Shown here one piece after another: positions 9,969 to 19,842 of a stretch of 64,000 bases of DNA. A model generated the notes under the pieces. It had not been told where the DNA came from and did not search any database. It worked only from the letters and a program-made list of their open reading frames with translations. The position numbers were made by a program, and so were the translations under genes. Location of the stretch: contig JAAROD010000058.1 of NCBI GenBank assembly GCA_012274445.1, positions 496,001-560,000 of the forward strand, written 5' to 3'. Positions within the stretch are counted from its first letter, which is position 1; each line of letters opens with the position of its first letter. The DNA is from Sclerotiophoma versabilis (taxonomy: Eukaryota; Ascomycota; Dothideomycetes; Pleosporales; Didymellaceae).

Positions 9969-11273
9969 TTACACCGTCCCAATGCTTTCCGCTGTCTCAG
10001 CTCTTGGCCTCATTCCATCAGGAGTATATGTCCATCCCCTCCCCTCTGTGGGCGTCATCGCCCTCCTCTTCTCAACAGGACTCCAGTCCATGCCCGGCGC
10101 CGGCAAGCCCTGCAATCCCGGGTCATCTCGCGCCCTTGTTCTTATCCGCTCGCTCTCACTACTGCCCCTGCCTACCACATCTCCGTCCGTCACCAGACGC
10201 ACACCGGCGCTTCTCTGTTTCTGACGCTCTTGCAGTTCGCGCCTGCCTTCGGCTTTCTTCTTCTCGAACTCAATGATGAGCGTCTTGAAGTATGCTTCTG
10301 CGGCGGGTGTGGCAGAGTAGTGGACCGGTGTCCAACTGTATATGTTCGCAACGAGAGGATTGGCACCGTACTGGAGGAGTAGGCGCAGGGCCTTTAGCTC
10401 ACCAGCTGCAGAGGCATGGTGCAGGGCCGTGTTCCCAGACTTGTCGTGCGCGGTGAGGATGGATGGGTCTTGGACGATCAGAGTTGGGATAAGGTGGAGG
10501 GTGCCGCTGCCGGATTTGCTGGAAAGCATGAGCTAGATGAAGGTCAGTATGTGTTCTAGTGTAACTGGTTTAAGCGACCTACAGCGTCTAGGCCAGCTTT
10601 GTTCTCCCAGGGTATGCACTCTGGGAAGCGCTTCGCAAGGTAGACGCCGGTCTCCTCTTTGCCAGCCATAGCAGCGAACATCAAAGGTGTTTCGAAGTCA
10701 TTGTTGCGGCTTATGGAACCATCTTCGTGGCCGGCATCGACAAGGAACTCCTGCCAATGATCTGTCAGCATCTATTCGCATATTCATATCGCCAGAGGCT
10801 CAAGTGGCCGCAACAATTGACTCGAGATGACGTAGGTGCGGCTTTCAAGACGACGTACGGCAATCTGTGTAAAACCATGCTTTGCAGCCAGGTGCAAGTT
10901 TGTGTTACTCTTCTCGTCGTAGTCTGGATTGTGCAAGTAATCAGGGTTGTTGCGAACAATGCGCTGCACCAGAGGCAGGTCGTTGAGCAGGATGGCGCGA
11001 CGCAGGCGCCGCGGTACATCAATCCTGGACAATGTCAGCAGTCGATCGTGCACCAGCAGTGTGTTTACACATGCAGGTACGGTCGACTTACATATCGATG
11101 ACAACGAACCATGGTTGAACACCCAAGAGTGACGTGTGAGCGGTTGCCAAGTGGGTGCTGGGTGTTGAACGCGGGGAGACGCGAAGCTGATGGGGAGCTG
11201 CGGACTTCCGCGGACGCCATTCACTCGAACAAGTTAGCACTGCAGATAGTGGGGGGTGTTCGCATGGGTTCAT
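9969..11273 (-). CDS. Ankyrin-repeat protein
   Basis: Exons are 11273-11092, 11024-10859, 10750-10583 and 10532-9969, with introns of 67, 108 and 50 nt, all in frame. Ankyrin repeats run through the middle: IDVPRRLRRAILLNDLPLVQ, SNTNLHLAAKHGFTQIA, DAGHEDGSISRNNDFETPLM, KSGNTALHHASAAGELKALR and LLLQYGANPLVANIYSWTPV. The C-terminus is charged and Ser/Arg-rich with a possible coiled segment (FKTLIIEFEKKKAEGRREL). If translation begins at 11273 the product has 359 residues with an unconserved N-terminus of about 60. Alternatively the start codon is the ATG formed by splicing AT (11093-11092) to G (11024), giving 299 residues beginning MIDVPRRLRR. It probably acts as an intracellular protein-binding scaffold; partners are unknown. 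Confidence 0.85.
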
Positions 11274-11470
11274 CAGTCAAAACCGGCCGCATGCATATAG
11301 CTTTCACAAGAGTACAAGGAAACAGGTACTTTGGATCGTATCAGCGCTTCTATTCGTGCATCATTAAGGTGGCCTTTTCTCAGGTCGCCATCTGCCACGT
11401 CTACCATGCTTGCGGGACAGCACCAATTATACGTGCTGTACGTACATGCCCCAATGCAGGCTGTCTAATT

Positions 11471-13221
11471 CTACAAGCCCTCAAAGTCACCTGCCGCATC
11501 ATCGTCATCAATGTCACCCTCCTGAATCTCCTTTGCCAACTCGCGCTCGCGGTCTCTGGCCTCCTGAGCATTCTTCAACTCCAGCCTGTGCTGGTTCATT
11601 GGGTAACGCATGGCCTTGACGCACTCATCGTGCAGGGTCAAGCAAGCCCGGATACGGTCGTGGAATGCCTCGCCAGGCTCGCGGGTTGCATAGATGTCTC
11701 CTGCTTGCTTCGTCTGCATGAAGCCCTTCTCGTGATCGATCGAAGCCTCAATGACTCCATCGCGGATGGCCTTTGCAACAATGTACTCGGCAGATTCTTC
11801 GCTCTCGAGACCAAGGCGAATGCAGATATCGCGGAGCGAGATGCGCGAGTATGATAGCGACAGCATGCGGATACCGGTCTTGATGACGTTCTGTCGCAGA
11901 CGCAGAATCAATGTGTACGTCTGGTCCTTGTGGAAGACTTTGGAGTAGGTTTGCACGACCTTGAGGAAGCCCTGCAGATCGCCGACACGAACAGCCCGGA
12001 CCAGACGGAAGTAAGGCTCAAGAGCACGCTCCAGGCGGGCTTGGCTGAAGACGTCACGGTCGGGGATGTCACCCATGAGGAGTTCGACAACAATCAGCAG
12101 CTTCATGGCTGCCTGATAGAAACCAGTTGCGACATTACCAGAGGGCGACTTGCGGGTGGCGCTGGTAAGGTGCTCGTGTGCCTCGGTGTAGGACAGCTGG
12201 ATAGCGCGTATGCGGCCGAGGTAGTAGAGGTACCTAGCAACCTGGTTGTTTGGTGCGTTGGGTGGGAATTGCGTCTGCGCCACGAGGAGATCGGCTTGTG
12301 TGATATCGGCGGTCGAAATGTAGTTGCGGAGGAGGAGAGTAGTGACTGAGGCCTGTGTGTCTGGGTCCTTGCGGAGGACTGCACTGCGCATCGCTGCGAG
12401 CAGTTTGCCACGAATGTCGATGACGGGTGACTGCTTGGAGGGAGGCTTGGGGTCCAGCTCCTCGTGGAAGAGCGAAAAGTAGAAGTAGGCCTTCGCGCCC
12501 AGCGAGTCGAGCGTCCGCCTGTTCATATCCCGGATCTTGTCGACCAGCTTCTCTGAGAATTCAGCACCCTCCTCGTGGTCCTTCTGGTAGTACAGGTAGA
12601 CCTATCATGGTCAGCATTGCTGCGTCTCGTCACGTCTCGTGCAAACACACCTGAATCAGGATGGCGATGTAGACGTCAATCTCAGGTATGGGCTCCTTGG
12701 CGTTGGTCTTGTTCGCCTGCACCTCGTCCTTGTACTGGGCAACGACGCTCTGTATCGCAGCGCCGTCCATGCCAATGTACTCGATGAATGTGCGGGCGGT
12801 GGCATTGTTGGGCGAGTATGTCAGGATGATGACGGAGCAGAGCACGCGGTCGGTGAGGCGCTTTCGCAGCGACGATATTGAGCGGAGTGCTCGCAGGGCG
12901 AAGCGAGAGTCGAACTGGGTGACGGCGCGCTCGAGCAGGGCGAAGTTGGTCCGGATGTCTAGGGTGGTGGGGTCAGCGCGCTTGAACAGGTACTTGCACG
13001 AGGCGAAGTCGATGGCGTTGAGATGGGCTGCACACATCCTGCCGACGGGGCCTGGCGCAATGCAGGCGATGCAGGTGCAGCGTGAGGCAAAGGGCGCTAT
13101 GCTCTGCTCTGCCATAGTAGATATACGTACCAGCGATGGTCTGCTGCTCCGTCTGCTGCTCCGTCTGCTCGGCGGTAGGCTTCTCCGCCTCGGTGACGAC
13201 GCCTTCCATGCTGTCCGCCAT
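11471..13221 (-). CDS. rpn3: 26S proteasome regulatory subunit Rpn3 (PSMD3)
   Basis: Exons 13221-13131, 12958-12651 and 12601-11471 (introns 172 and 49 nt) yield 509 residues, the usual Rpn3 size. After an acidic Gln/Thr-rich N-terminus the fold begins at DIRTNFALLERAVTQFDSRF followed by ALRALRSISSLRKRL. The C-terminal half holds the helical repeats and PCI winged helix (LRLRQNVIKTGIRMLSLSYS, then RISLRDICIRLGLESEESAE), and the protein ends in an acidic tail. Rpn3 is a non-ATPase scaffold of the 19S lid needed for ubiquitin-dependent proteolysis. The long first intron contains a tempting internal ATG, but the acceptor CACCCTAG with branch GCTGACC restores the conserved DIRTNF start of the domain. 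The gene is head-to-head with the Spc34 gene. Confidence 0.95.
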
Positions 13222-13496
13222 GGCTGCCGTGGTCGTGTGTGGGATGTGCTTTGAGAACAAGGGAGGTGCGGGTGGGGGGAGCGTGAGAACGGCGGGCGCG
13301 GGCGCGGGCGTGGGTGGGTGGGTGGGTGGGCGATGAGGCGATGGTGGATGTGGTCCTGGAGGCAAGCTCGCTGGAGCTGCGACTGCAGTTACGTCGGCGA
13401 ATGGCGCCAGGATTCACCGATTGTTGATGCGCCCCAAACACGGCGACACCCCGCGCCACCTTCACACCCGCCTTCACACTCACCTCTACCACCCAA
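13222..13496. promoter_or_regulatory. Bidirectional promoter between rpn3 and spc34
   Basis: Only 275 bp separate two divergent ATG codons, so both core promoters and 5' UTRs must lie here. The region is strongly strand-asymmetric: the half near rpn3 is G-rich on the plus strand, the half near spc34 is C- and A-rich. It includes the GGGT array at 13312-13330. Confidence 0.75.
13312..13330 (+). repeat. GGGT array with G-quadruplex potential
   Basis: Five GGG runs are each separated by a single T, the classical pattern for a parallel G-quadruplex. It lies about 90 bp upstream of the rpn3 ATG and 166 bp upstream of the spc34 ATG. Folding in the cell is inference. Confidence 0.75.
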
Positions 13497-14339
13497 ATGT
13501 CCGTCATGACGCTGTTGGACAACCATCTCGAGCAGATCTCGCTCTGCTCCGCGTCAATTGCCGAGTTGCAGTACGCTCGCCCCCCAGTCCTTCCTCACGC
13601 ATCCACCTGAACAGCATCTAGCTTTGCTCCGCCCAAGATATTCACCAATGCACTGCTGCAAAACCACGACATTACCAGCCTGATACGCGACACTGAGGCA
13701 CACGAACGCGCTCTCTTCTCCGTCCCTCCGCCTCCAGCCGCGCCCAAGCATGCCGAACCGCCTACGTCGACCAACAGGCGCAACACCATCTTCAACCCCA
13801 ACGGCGGGCCTGGCGCGACCACGTCCGGCGGAGGAGCCAATGCAGTCCGCGCGCCCAGACGCAACACTGCTGTGGCCGCAGTCCTTGGCAACGAGCTGGT
13901 AGAGAGGATCAGAAGAGGCGGGGGTGGTGGTGCAGGATCAGGTCTGGGCTACCGCAAGTACGATGCAAGCAACAAGAATGAAGTAGACGTCGAGTCGCTG
14001 CTTGAAGGCGCCGAGAAGCTTTTGAGCGTGTACCAAGTGCCTGGCGCGCACGAGAAGATTGCTGCTATGCGCCAACGACACGCCAGGCTGGAGGCTTCGC
14101 TGGAGTACTATGAGAGCCGTCTCGCCGAACAGACAGCACAGCTCGGCCGCTTGAACCGATCTCGTGGCGAGTATGTCGACGAAGATGACGACGCCGAAGG
14201 GGAGCCACAAGAGGAGCTCATTTTGACAGCCGAAGACCTACGTCGAGAAGAGGAGGAAGTCAGACAGCTGGAGTCAAAGAAGAGGGGGCTTGAAGACAGG
14301 GTGCACTCTATGGGCAGGGATATTTCAGGGCTTCGGTGA
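13497..14339 (+). CDS. spc34: DASH complex subunit Spc34
   Basis: Exons 13497-13570 and 13622-14339 (intron 51 nt) give 263 residues. The N-terminal part MSVMTLLDNHLEQISLCSAS leads over the splice to FAPPKIFTNALLQNHDITSL, which matches the Spc34 signature (PP-IF-NA-LQ followed by I--LIRD). A Gly/Pro-rich linker with RRNTIF follows, and the C-terminal half is a long coiled coil (about residues 170-260). Spc34 is part of the DASH/Dam1 ring that couples kinetochores to microtubule plus ends in fungi; the R-N-T-I-F context resembles an Aurora/Ipl1 target site, which is an inference. The second exon keeps the frame uninterrupted to the stop. Confidence 0.88.
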
Positions 14340-14443
14340 AGGGAGCTCTCGACAATGCAGGATACGTCACGATACAAGCAAGATACCCCATGTTCTCAGT
14401 TCTGCTCTTTGGAGCTTTCATTCAATACCATGCGCCCAGCCGT

Positions 14444-15252
14444 TTACAACGACGACCCACCGTCAATACTGATGTTCTGCCCAGTAATACTTCTGCTGAG
14501 CGCCAACACTCTGACCTGGTCTGCGCAATCTTCGACCGTCGCTAGCCTCTTCAACTTCGTGTTGTTGATCGCCGCATTCCTCTTCGCTTCCGGGAACTTC
14601 AACCCCCATTCAGTGAGCAGCATACCCGGCGATATCGAGTTGCACCTGATTTTCGGCGCCAGAATAACAGCCAAGCTCTTCATCAGATGAATTTGCGCCG
14701 CCTTGGTCACCGCATACGGTACACTGGATCCACTAGGCTTTACTCCTGCGACTGAAGCAGTGGAAATGAATGTGCCTTCTGTCTCGGCCAGAGCGTTCTT
14801 CGCGGCGTATGCCAGCCAGAGATGGGTCTTCACATTCATAACGAAGCACTTGTCCCAGTCTTCCTCGTTGACTTGCTGCTCGATGTCGGTGAAGGTGGTC
14901 ATGCGTGTCCATCCCGCGTTTGAAACGACAACATCGAGGCGCCCGAACTTGTCCAGTGTCTCTTTGACAAGGTTCTCAACTGAAGGCTTCGAGGACATGT
15001 CGGCTTGTACAATGTGAAAGCGTGGCTCGCTCGAGGAAGTCGTGCTGGGAATGGCATTGAGCTCCTTGAGGAGGTTTTGGGCGCGTTCTGAGTTGGATGA
15101 GTAGTTGATCACCTAGACTTGTCAGTCAACAGATCGAGATAATTCCGGCAACTGTAACATACGACTCTGAAGTCTGGAGCAAATGCTCGCGCAATCTGAG
15201 CGCCCAGACCTGCTGAGCTGGCGGTGATGAGTGCTACCTTAGTGGCAGCCAT
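14444..15252 (-). CDS. Short-chain dehydrogenase/reductase
   Basis: Exons 15252-15163 and 15112-14444 (intron 50 nt) give 252 residues, the size of a classical SDR. The Rossmann nucleotide-binding motif is ITASSAGLGAQIARAF. VVVSNAGWTRM stands for the NNAG motif, STASVAG supplies the catalytic Ser and YAVTK the Tyr-x-x-x-Lys pair. The C-terminus IRCNSISPGMLLTEWG and QNISIDGGSSL is typical of the 3-ketoacyl-ACP-reductase-like branch. The cofactor is likely NADP(H) or NAD(H); the substrate is unknown. It is convergent with the Spc34 gene, with 104 bp between the stops. Confidence 0.9.
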
Positions 15253-16181
15253 TGTGTCTATTGCGTTTTGTCTGAGATCCACGAGGTGTCAGTTGACAGA
15301 GTCGAAATAAATTCAAAAACTTGGGATCAGAGGAACTTTCGGTTTGTTATCGAGATGGCAGCTCCCCACATCGGTACCTAGATGACGCGGGGTAGTACGG
15401 AAAGCGCGGGTCAATTCCGTGACGCGTCTTTGCAGCTCTTCAACGATCTCCCTCTCCAAATGAGCTGCTTCCGGAAGCGATGCCAGGTTCCGACCAAGAT
15501 TCCGTAGCCACCTGGAACCTATCGTCTTGCGCTATTTCTCTTCAACCGAACTGTTCACCTCATTGCTAAGGCTTCTGGGGTATTGTACCCCATTGAGGTA
15601 TCCATACAATCAGACTGGCGCGGTGCCGCATTCATCTCCACGATGCCCCGAATATTGATGATAAAAAAAAAGTGGCCAAGAGATGCGAAAGCCAAGACAC
15701 AACGCCGACCTCCTGCATAAATACCTAATATGGTTGAGCTTGCGGAGAGTCTTGGCTACATTCTCGTAACTTCGTACACGTAACTAAGCGAGTACGCGTA
15801 GTGAAAGAGCTAGCCTGAAGCGGCGAAGTTTACCATTGTCGAAGCAACAACACCACAGAGTTTCAGCCCTACACAGGTTTGATCTGCCGACGAGCAAATT
15901 GATTCGCTCGCGTATGCACGGCTCCTTTCGTACAGAGTTGTTTGTGATTAAGTTGGTATGCGTGTCCAAGGCTGTGTGTGTAAGAGGCGCTGCTTGGCAG
16001 AGCGTGAAGGAGGGTATATCAGCGTAGGACCGCTCTGCTACAGAGCACCTACCACACAGCTACAGCATCCAAACACTTACTTCCACACATCCATTCGTAG
16101 TCGGTTCCAGTACATCGTCGATAATACATCGAAGCTTCCACATCTCAGCTACACGAACCACTCGCTTCCAGCACACTCACG
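15253..16181. other. Intergenic region, divergent promoters
   Basis: No gene is seen in 0.93 kb. It separates the SDR start from the MARVEL-like gene start. A nine-A run lies at about 15662-15670, and the 150 bp before 16182 are rich in CA/TC, as usual for fungal 5' leaders. Confidence 0.5.
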
Positions 16182-16687
16182 ATGCAGATCTTCTTCACCC
16201 TCGCAGACCGCTTCAACCGGACCTTGCACATCACACAAGCCGTCCTCGTCCTCGGCGCTTTCATTGTCGGATGTGCGCTCATGGCCAACTCATCCATGCC
16301 TCGCTCACGCTCCACAACACTCGTCCTCGTCTACTCGATCAAATCCGCCGTTTTCCTGCTCTATCAATATCTCACAACCCACGTGCAGAGGTTCCAGAGG
16401 TGGGCGAGTCTGAAGGCGAATTTCATTCTCGACGTTCTGGATTGCGTGCTGTGGTTCACTGCGTTCATTATCTCGTGCATGGGCGGGGGACGGTGTGTGG
16501 GGAGTTCGTGTGCGCTGCTTGGGGTTGCGGCGACGCTTTCTTTGCTCCTCTGGTAAGTTTGCTTTGCCATCGTGCTAATTGTGTGGCGCTGATTATGTCC
16601 AGCTTCACGTACTTCATCACGGCTGTTGGCATCGACTGGCCGAAGTGGAGGGCGAGCAAGAAGGTACCACAGATGGAGCAGGTTTGA
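16182..16687 (+). CDS. Four-TM MARVEL-like integral membrane protein
   Basis: Exons 16182-16552 and 16603-16687 (intron 50 nt with GCTAAT and CTGATT branch candidates) give 151 residues. Four hydrophobic segments are visible: ITQAVLVLGAFIVGCALMA, TTLVLVYSIKSAVFLLYQY, FILDVLDCVLWFTAFIISC and a last one ending LGVAATLSLLLCFTYFITAV. The pattern of short loops and the DxxxxxLWFTAF segment in TM3 is that of fungal MARVEL-domain proteins, which are thought to shape membrane microdomains. Cysteines in the TM3-TM4 loop (C-MGGGRCVGSSC) are a usual family feature. The function is not assigned. It is convergent with the MFS gene, with 80 bp between the stops. Confidence 0.8.
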
Positions 16688-16767
16688 AGGGAAATCAGTG
16701 CAACCCACCTCCAAGAAGGCTGTGAGATTGATATTTGGGAAAGAGTGGATATCAGCTTCAAAGGCAA

Positions 16768-18599
16768 CTACAGAGTGTAGATGAACTCAGGGTTCTCCCG
16801 GTCCGTCAAATCCAGCCACTCCTGGTTCTCCAATCGCACGTAGCCGGGCGCTGCGCGGATCTCGGCTTTCTTCTTGTTCTGGTAGACGCAGTAGAAGTGG
16901 ATGAATGCGAGGATACCCAGACAAACACCCCAGCAAACGATGATGGTCACTTCAGCGGGCACGTAGCGTGGTGCATCGCCAGGGCGGAAAGTTTGCGGGC
17001 CTGAAGTATGTCAGAATATAGACAGTTAGAAAGGGTAAAAGTTTAGCTTACCAATAATGTTACCAACACAGTACCCAATTAGATACATAGCAGCAACTGT
17101 AGTCTTCTTCGTGTATCCAGCGACATTACTCGCTAGCAGACTCAGCAGCGCAACGAATGGCGTGGGACTGGCTTGCGTCAAGTAGAAGCCAACGAGACGA
17201 CCATTGCCGTTGCTCAGAGGAAGCGCAACGATCAAAATCATGCCGATCATTGCGGTGCAGAGACCGATCATGGAGATGAGAACGCGGTAGCCGAAGCGGT
17301 CTCCAGCCCAGCCGCAAGCGAGCAAAAAGACTACTTCGACTGCGCCGCCAGGCATGCCATACAGAAGAGACTCTTCGGGCGTGTAGCCGAAGCCAACAAT
17401 AAGTTGGGAGAAGAAGTTCGAGAGACCGCCTAGATGGTGAGTTAGACATTGGAGAGCAAGTTCACAATGCTGAGTACTTACCATTCGGAATGTCAGCGAT
17501 GAGCGCATAGAAGAAGAAGGCCCAGCTCAAGGGGTCTGTCAGTGCCTCCTTCAGCTGGTAGAGTTTGTAATGCTTGTTTCCGATTCCCTGCTGGTTCACG
17601 CGCACACGCTCGATAGCCAGGATTTGATCTTCTTTGCTCAGCCACCGGCAGTTGAGCTGGTTATCGGGCATGATCCACAAAAATAGGAAGCCAATACACG
17701 TCGTCATGAGGCCAGTGACAAGGAAGATGATCTTCCATGGTTCAATGTCCGTGCCAGTCTTACGGCAGCCGACAGCGATACCGTACGCAACGGCGCCACC
17801 AAAGATCTGGGCCCAACCGTTGAAGCTGAACCAGATGCTTGTACGTGAGCCCTGCTCCTTCTTTGTGTACCATTGAGACGTGAAGAGTGCGAAACCTGGT
17901 GTGACAGCTGATTCGAAGACACCGAGGAAGAAACGGATGGCGATAGCGCCGGAGTAGTTCTCTACAGCTGCGAAGCAGGATAGTACAATGCCCTGAAGCA
18001 AGTCAATCTTCTGTTGGGGTACTAAAGACGGGAGACGGTGTAGGGAGACGGAGACGGTGTACTGACCCACATGATGATATTGAAGGCTGAGTACTTTCCG
18101 AGCGGAAGCAGCTGCAGCAGTCGAGTGGTAGGATACTCCCACGCGATGTAACCAAAGTAGAACAGCGAACCTAGCCATTGGTACTGATCGCCTGTCAGAT
18201 TGATCCCAGAAGCAAGCTTGTTGCTTGATGGCGGCAAACGAAGACCCATGATACTCGCATAACTCAGAGTAGTTTTATCTAAGTAATTGAGTCCATAGAC
18301 AAGGCACATGATCTGTTCTGGTCAGTTTAAGTGTTAGAATGTGTGGTATGTGTACTGACAGGCATCAGATGCCAATCGATCTTTCTCAACAGCGCTTTGT
18401 TCTTTTCGGGCGTCAATTCAATCACCTGCCCATGCATGCCTTCGAAAGCCTTCATGGCAGCGTCCGCATCGTGAGAGTGATTCATGGTCTTCTCGTCCAG
18501 TTCGTGCACTACGCCAGGCGACACAGAGTCATTGTCGGTTGTTGAAACCACCTTTTCTACGTCCATCGGTTGGCGCGTCGCCTCTGTTGCGGTCGCCAT
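16768..18599 (-). CDS. MFS transporter, allantoate permease (Dal5/Tna1-like) family
   Basis: Exons 18599-18360, 18312-18067, 17992-17482, 17429-17052 and 17000-16768 (introns 47, 74, 52 and 51 nt) produce 535 residues. The acidic cytosolic N-terminus ends at LLRKIDWHLMPV, the family's conserved entry to TM1, followed by GLNYLDKTTLSYASIMGL. The motif-A-like loop and RFFLGVFESAVTPGFALFTS are anion:cation symporter hallmarks; WYTKKEQGSRTSIWFSFNGW and GYTKKTTVAAMYLIGYCVGN also match Dal5-type permeases. These carry small organic anions (allantoate, ureidosuccinate, nicotinate, dipeptides) with protons across the plasma membrane. The exact substrate is unknown. Its upstream region contains a 29-bp tandem repeat. 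Confidence 0.92.
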
Positions 18600-18674
18600 C
18601 GTGTCTAGGCGCGATTTCTCCTGGATTCGTTACGACGAGCAGTTGGGTAGGGGGGTGGGGATCTTGAAGCTGTC

Positions 18675-18761
18675 GCGATACGAGCAACGTCAAGAACTGG
18701 CCCGCGATACAAGCAATGTCAAGGACTGGCCCGCGATACAAGCAACGTCAAGATTTGGCCC
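18675..18761. repeat. Tandem repeat, 3 copies of 29 bp
   Basis: Units at 18675-18703, 18704-18732 and 18733-18761 share the pattern GCGATAC-AGCAA-GTCAAG followed by a variable dinucleotide and CTGGCCC or TTGGCCC. They differ at about 2-4 positions each. They sit 76 bp upstream of the MFS start codon, so they are in its promoter or 5' UTR. Confidence 0.9.
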
Positions 18762-19240
18762 AGCCTTCCAAGCTTTATATAGCGGTTCATAAGAAGAAGC
18801 ATCGACTTCGGAGGCGAGAGCCCGAACATAACGCCCTTACATGCCGAACACATTGCCGTCATCGACGTTCGATGATAAGATACCGGTAGTTTCGGCGCTA
18901 CCTGCATCTGCCGTTGCCATAATGCGGGGTGTTTCGAGTTTAGGGCAGATCCGCGGTACGGTGCGGATAGGTCAGACGGGCATGATAAGCAATTGAATTG
19001 CCAGATCGGGAAGCTACAATAGGAGTTGGCGTCGCCGTCCGAGTCTCGGCGTGCTAGATGGAGGTGCGGAGAAGTAACTTTGCTTGGAAAGTATAATTTG
19101 TGGATAGCAAGATCAGTTGGCATATTCAAGAGATGTACGGCCGTACTATGACACGCGGTCAAAATAATTTGCCGCGCACCAGACTACGAATAATTAAAGG
19201 AACGTCGCAAGATTACCTGCTGCCGTGCGGACTTGCACTA

Positions 19241-19262
19241 CAACAACAACAACAACAACAAC
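19241..19262. repeat. (CAA)n microsatellite
   Basis: Seven perfect CAA units plus a partial one, in non-coding DNA between the MFS and WOPR genes. Confidence 0.9.
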
Positions 19263-19842
19263 ACAGCAGACACTCTCAACGATCTCACAGTTGTAGAGAA
19301 AAGGCTGCTCTACAAGACTGTGTGAAGAGAGCATGAGTAAAGTCCCGTAGAAGCAAGGCAAGTTCACAGTGTGCACAAATGCTTTCAGCCACATGCATAG
19401 TACTCAAGCCACATCTTGCCAACTACTGTTGTTAACGTTGCTGGGAGCAAGGTGGTTGTCAGCTGGGGTGTTGTCTGCAGCAGGTTCACTTGAGCCGGCC
19501 AACTTTCACAAGCGGCCTAGCGTACGCATCACGATTAAGCATACTAATAACTCTAAATTTGCGACTCGATGCACAACATCTGCAAAGATGGGAAGATGAA
19601 ATTCAGCAACAAGCTCTTCTTTCAGCTACAGAAGTAATGCATACCCGCACGCTCCCACTAAAGACGCGCAATTCAATATGTACTCCTTGGAACTCCAGGC
19701 CTTTGTGGCTCTTGTAGTGACCGCTTTCCATGGTCATGCCTCCGAACGCCACCCATATGCAGTTCATAAATGCTAACATATCCGCCGAGTATACTCAAGT
19801 ACAGCCGACACGCAAAGAGACAAGGTTATAGAAAAGAAAGTC

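Larger units (their letters stand above)
18600..19842. other. Intergenic region with promoter of the MFS gene
   Basis: About 1.24 kb lies between the MFS start and the WOPR gene stop. No gene is seen. It contains a 29-bp tandem repeat (18675-18761) and a CAA microsatellite (19241-19262). Confidence 0.6.

Noticed and set aside
12630..13115. Internal ATG and short ORF start in the first intron of rpn3
   Set aside because: The 172-nt intron joins the first exon in frame to DIRTNFALLERAV; the intronic peptide is not part of the conserved protein.
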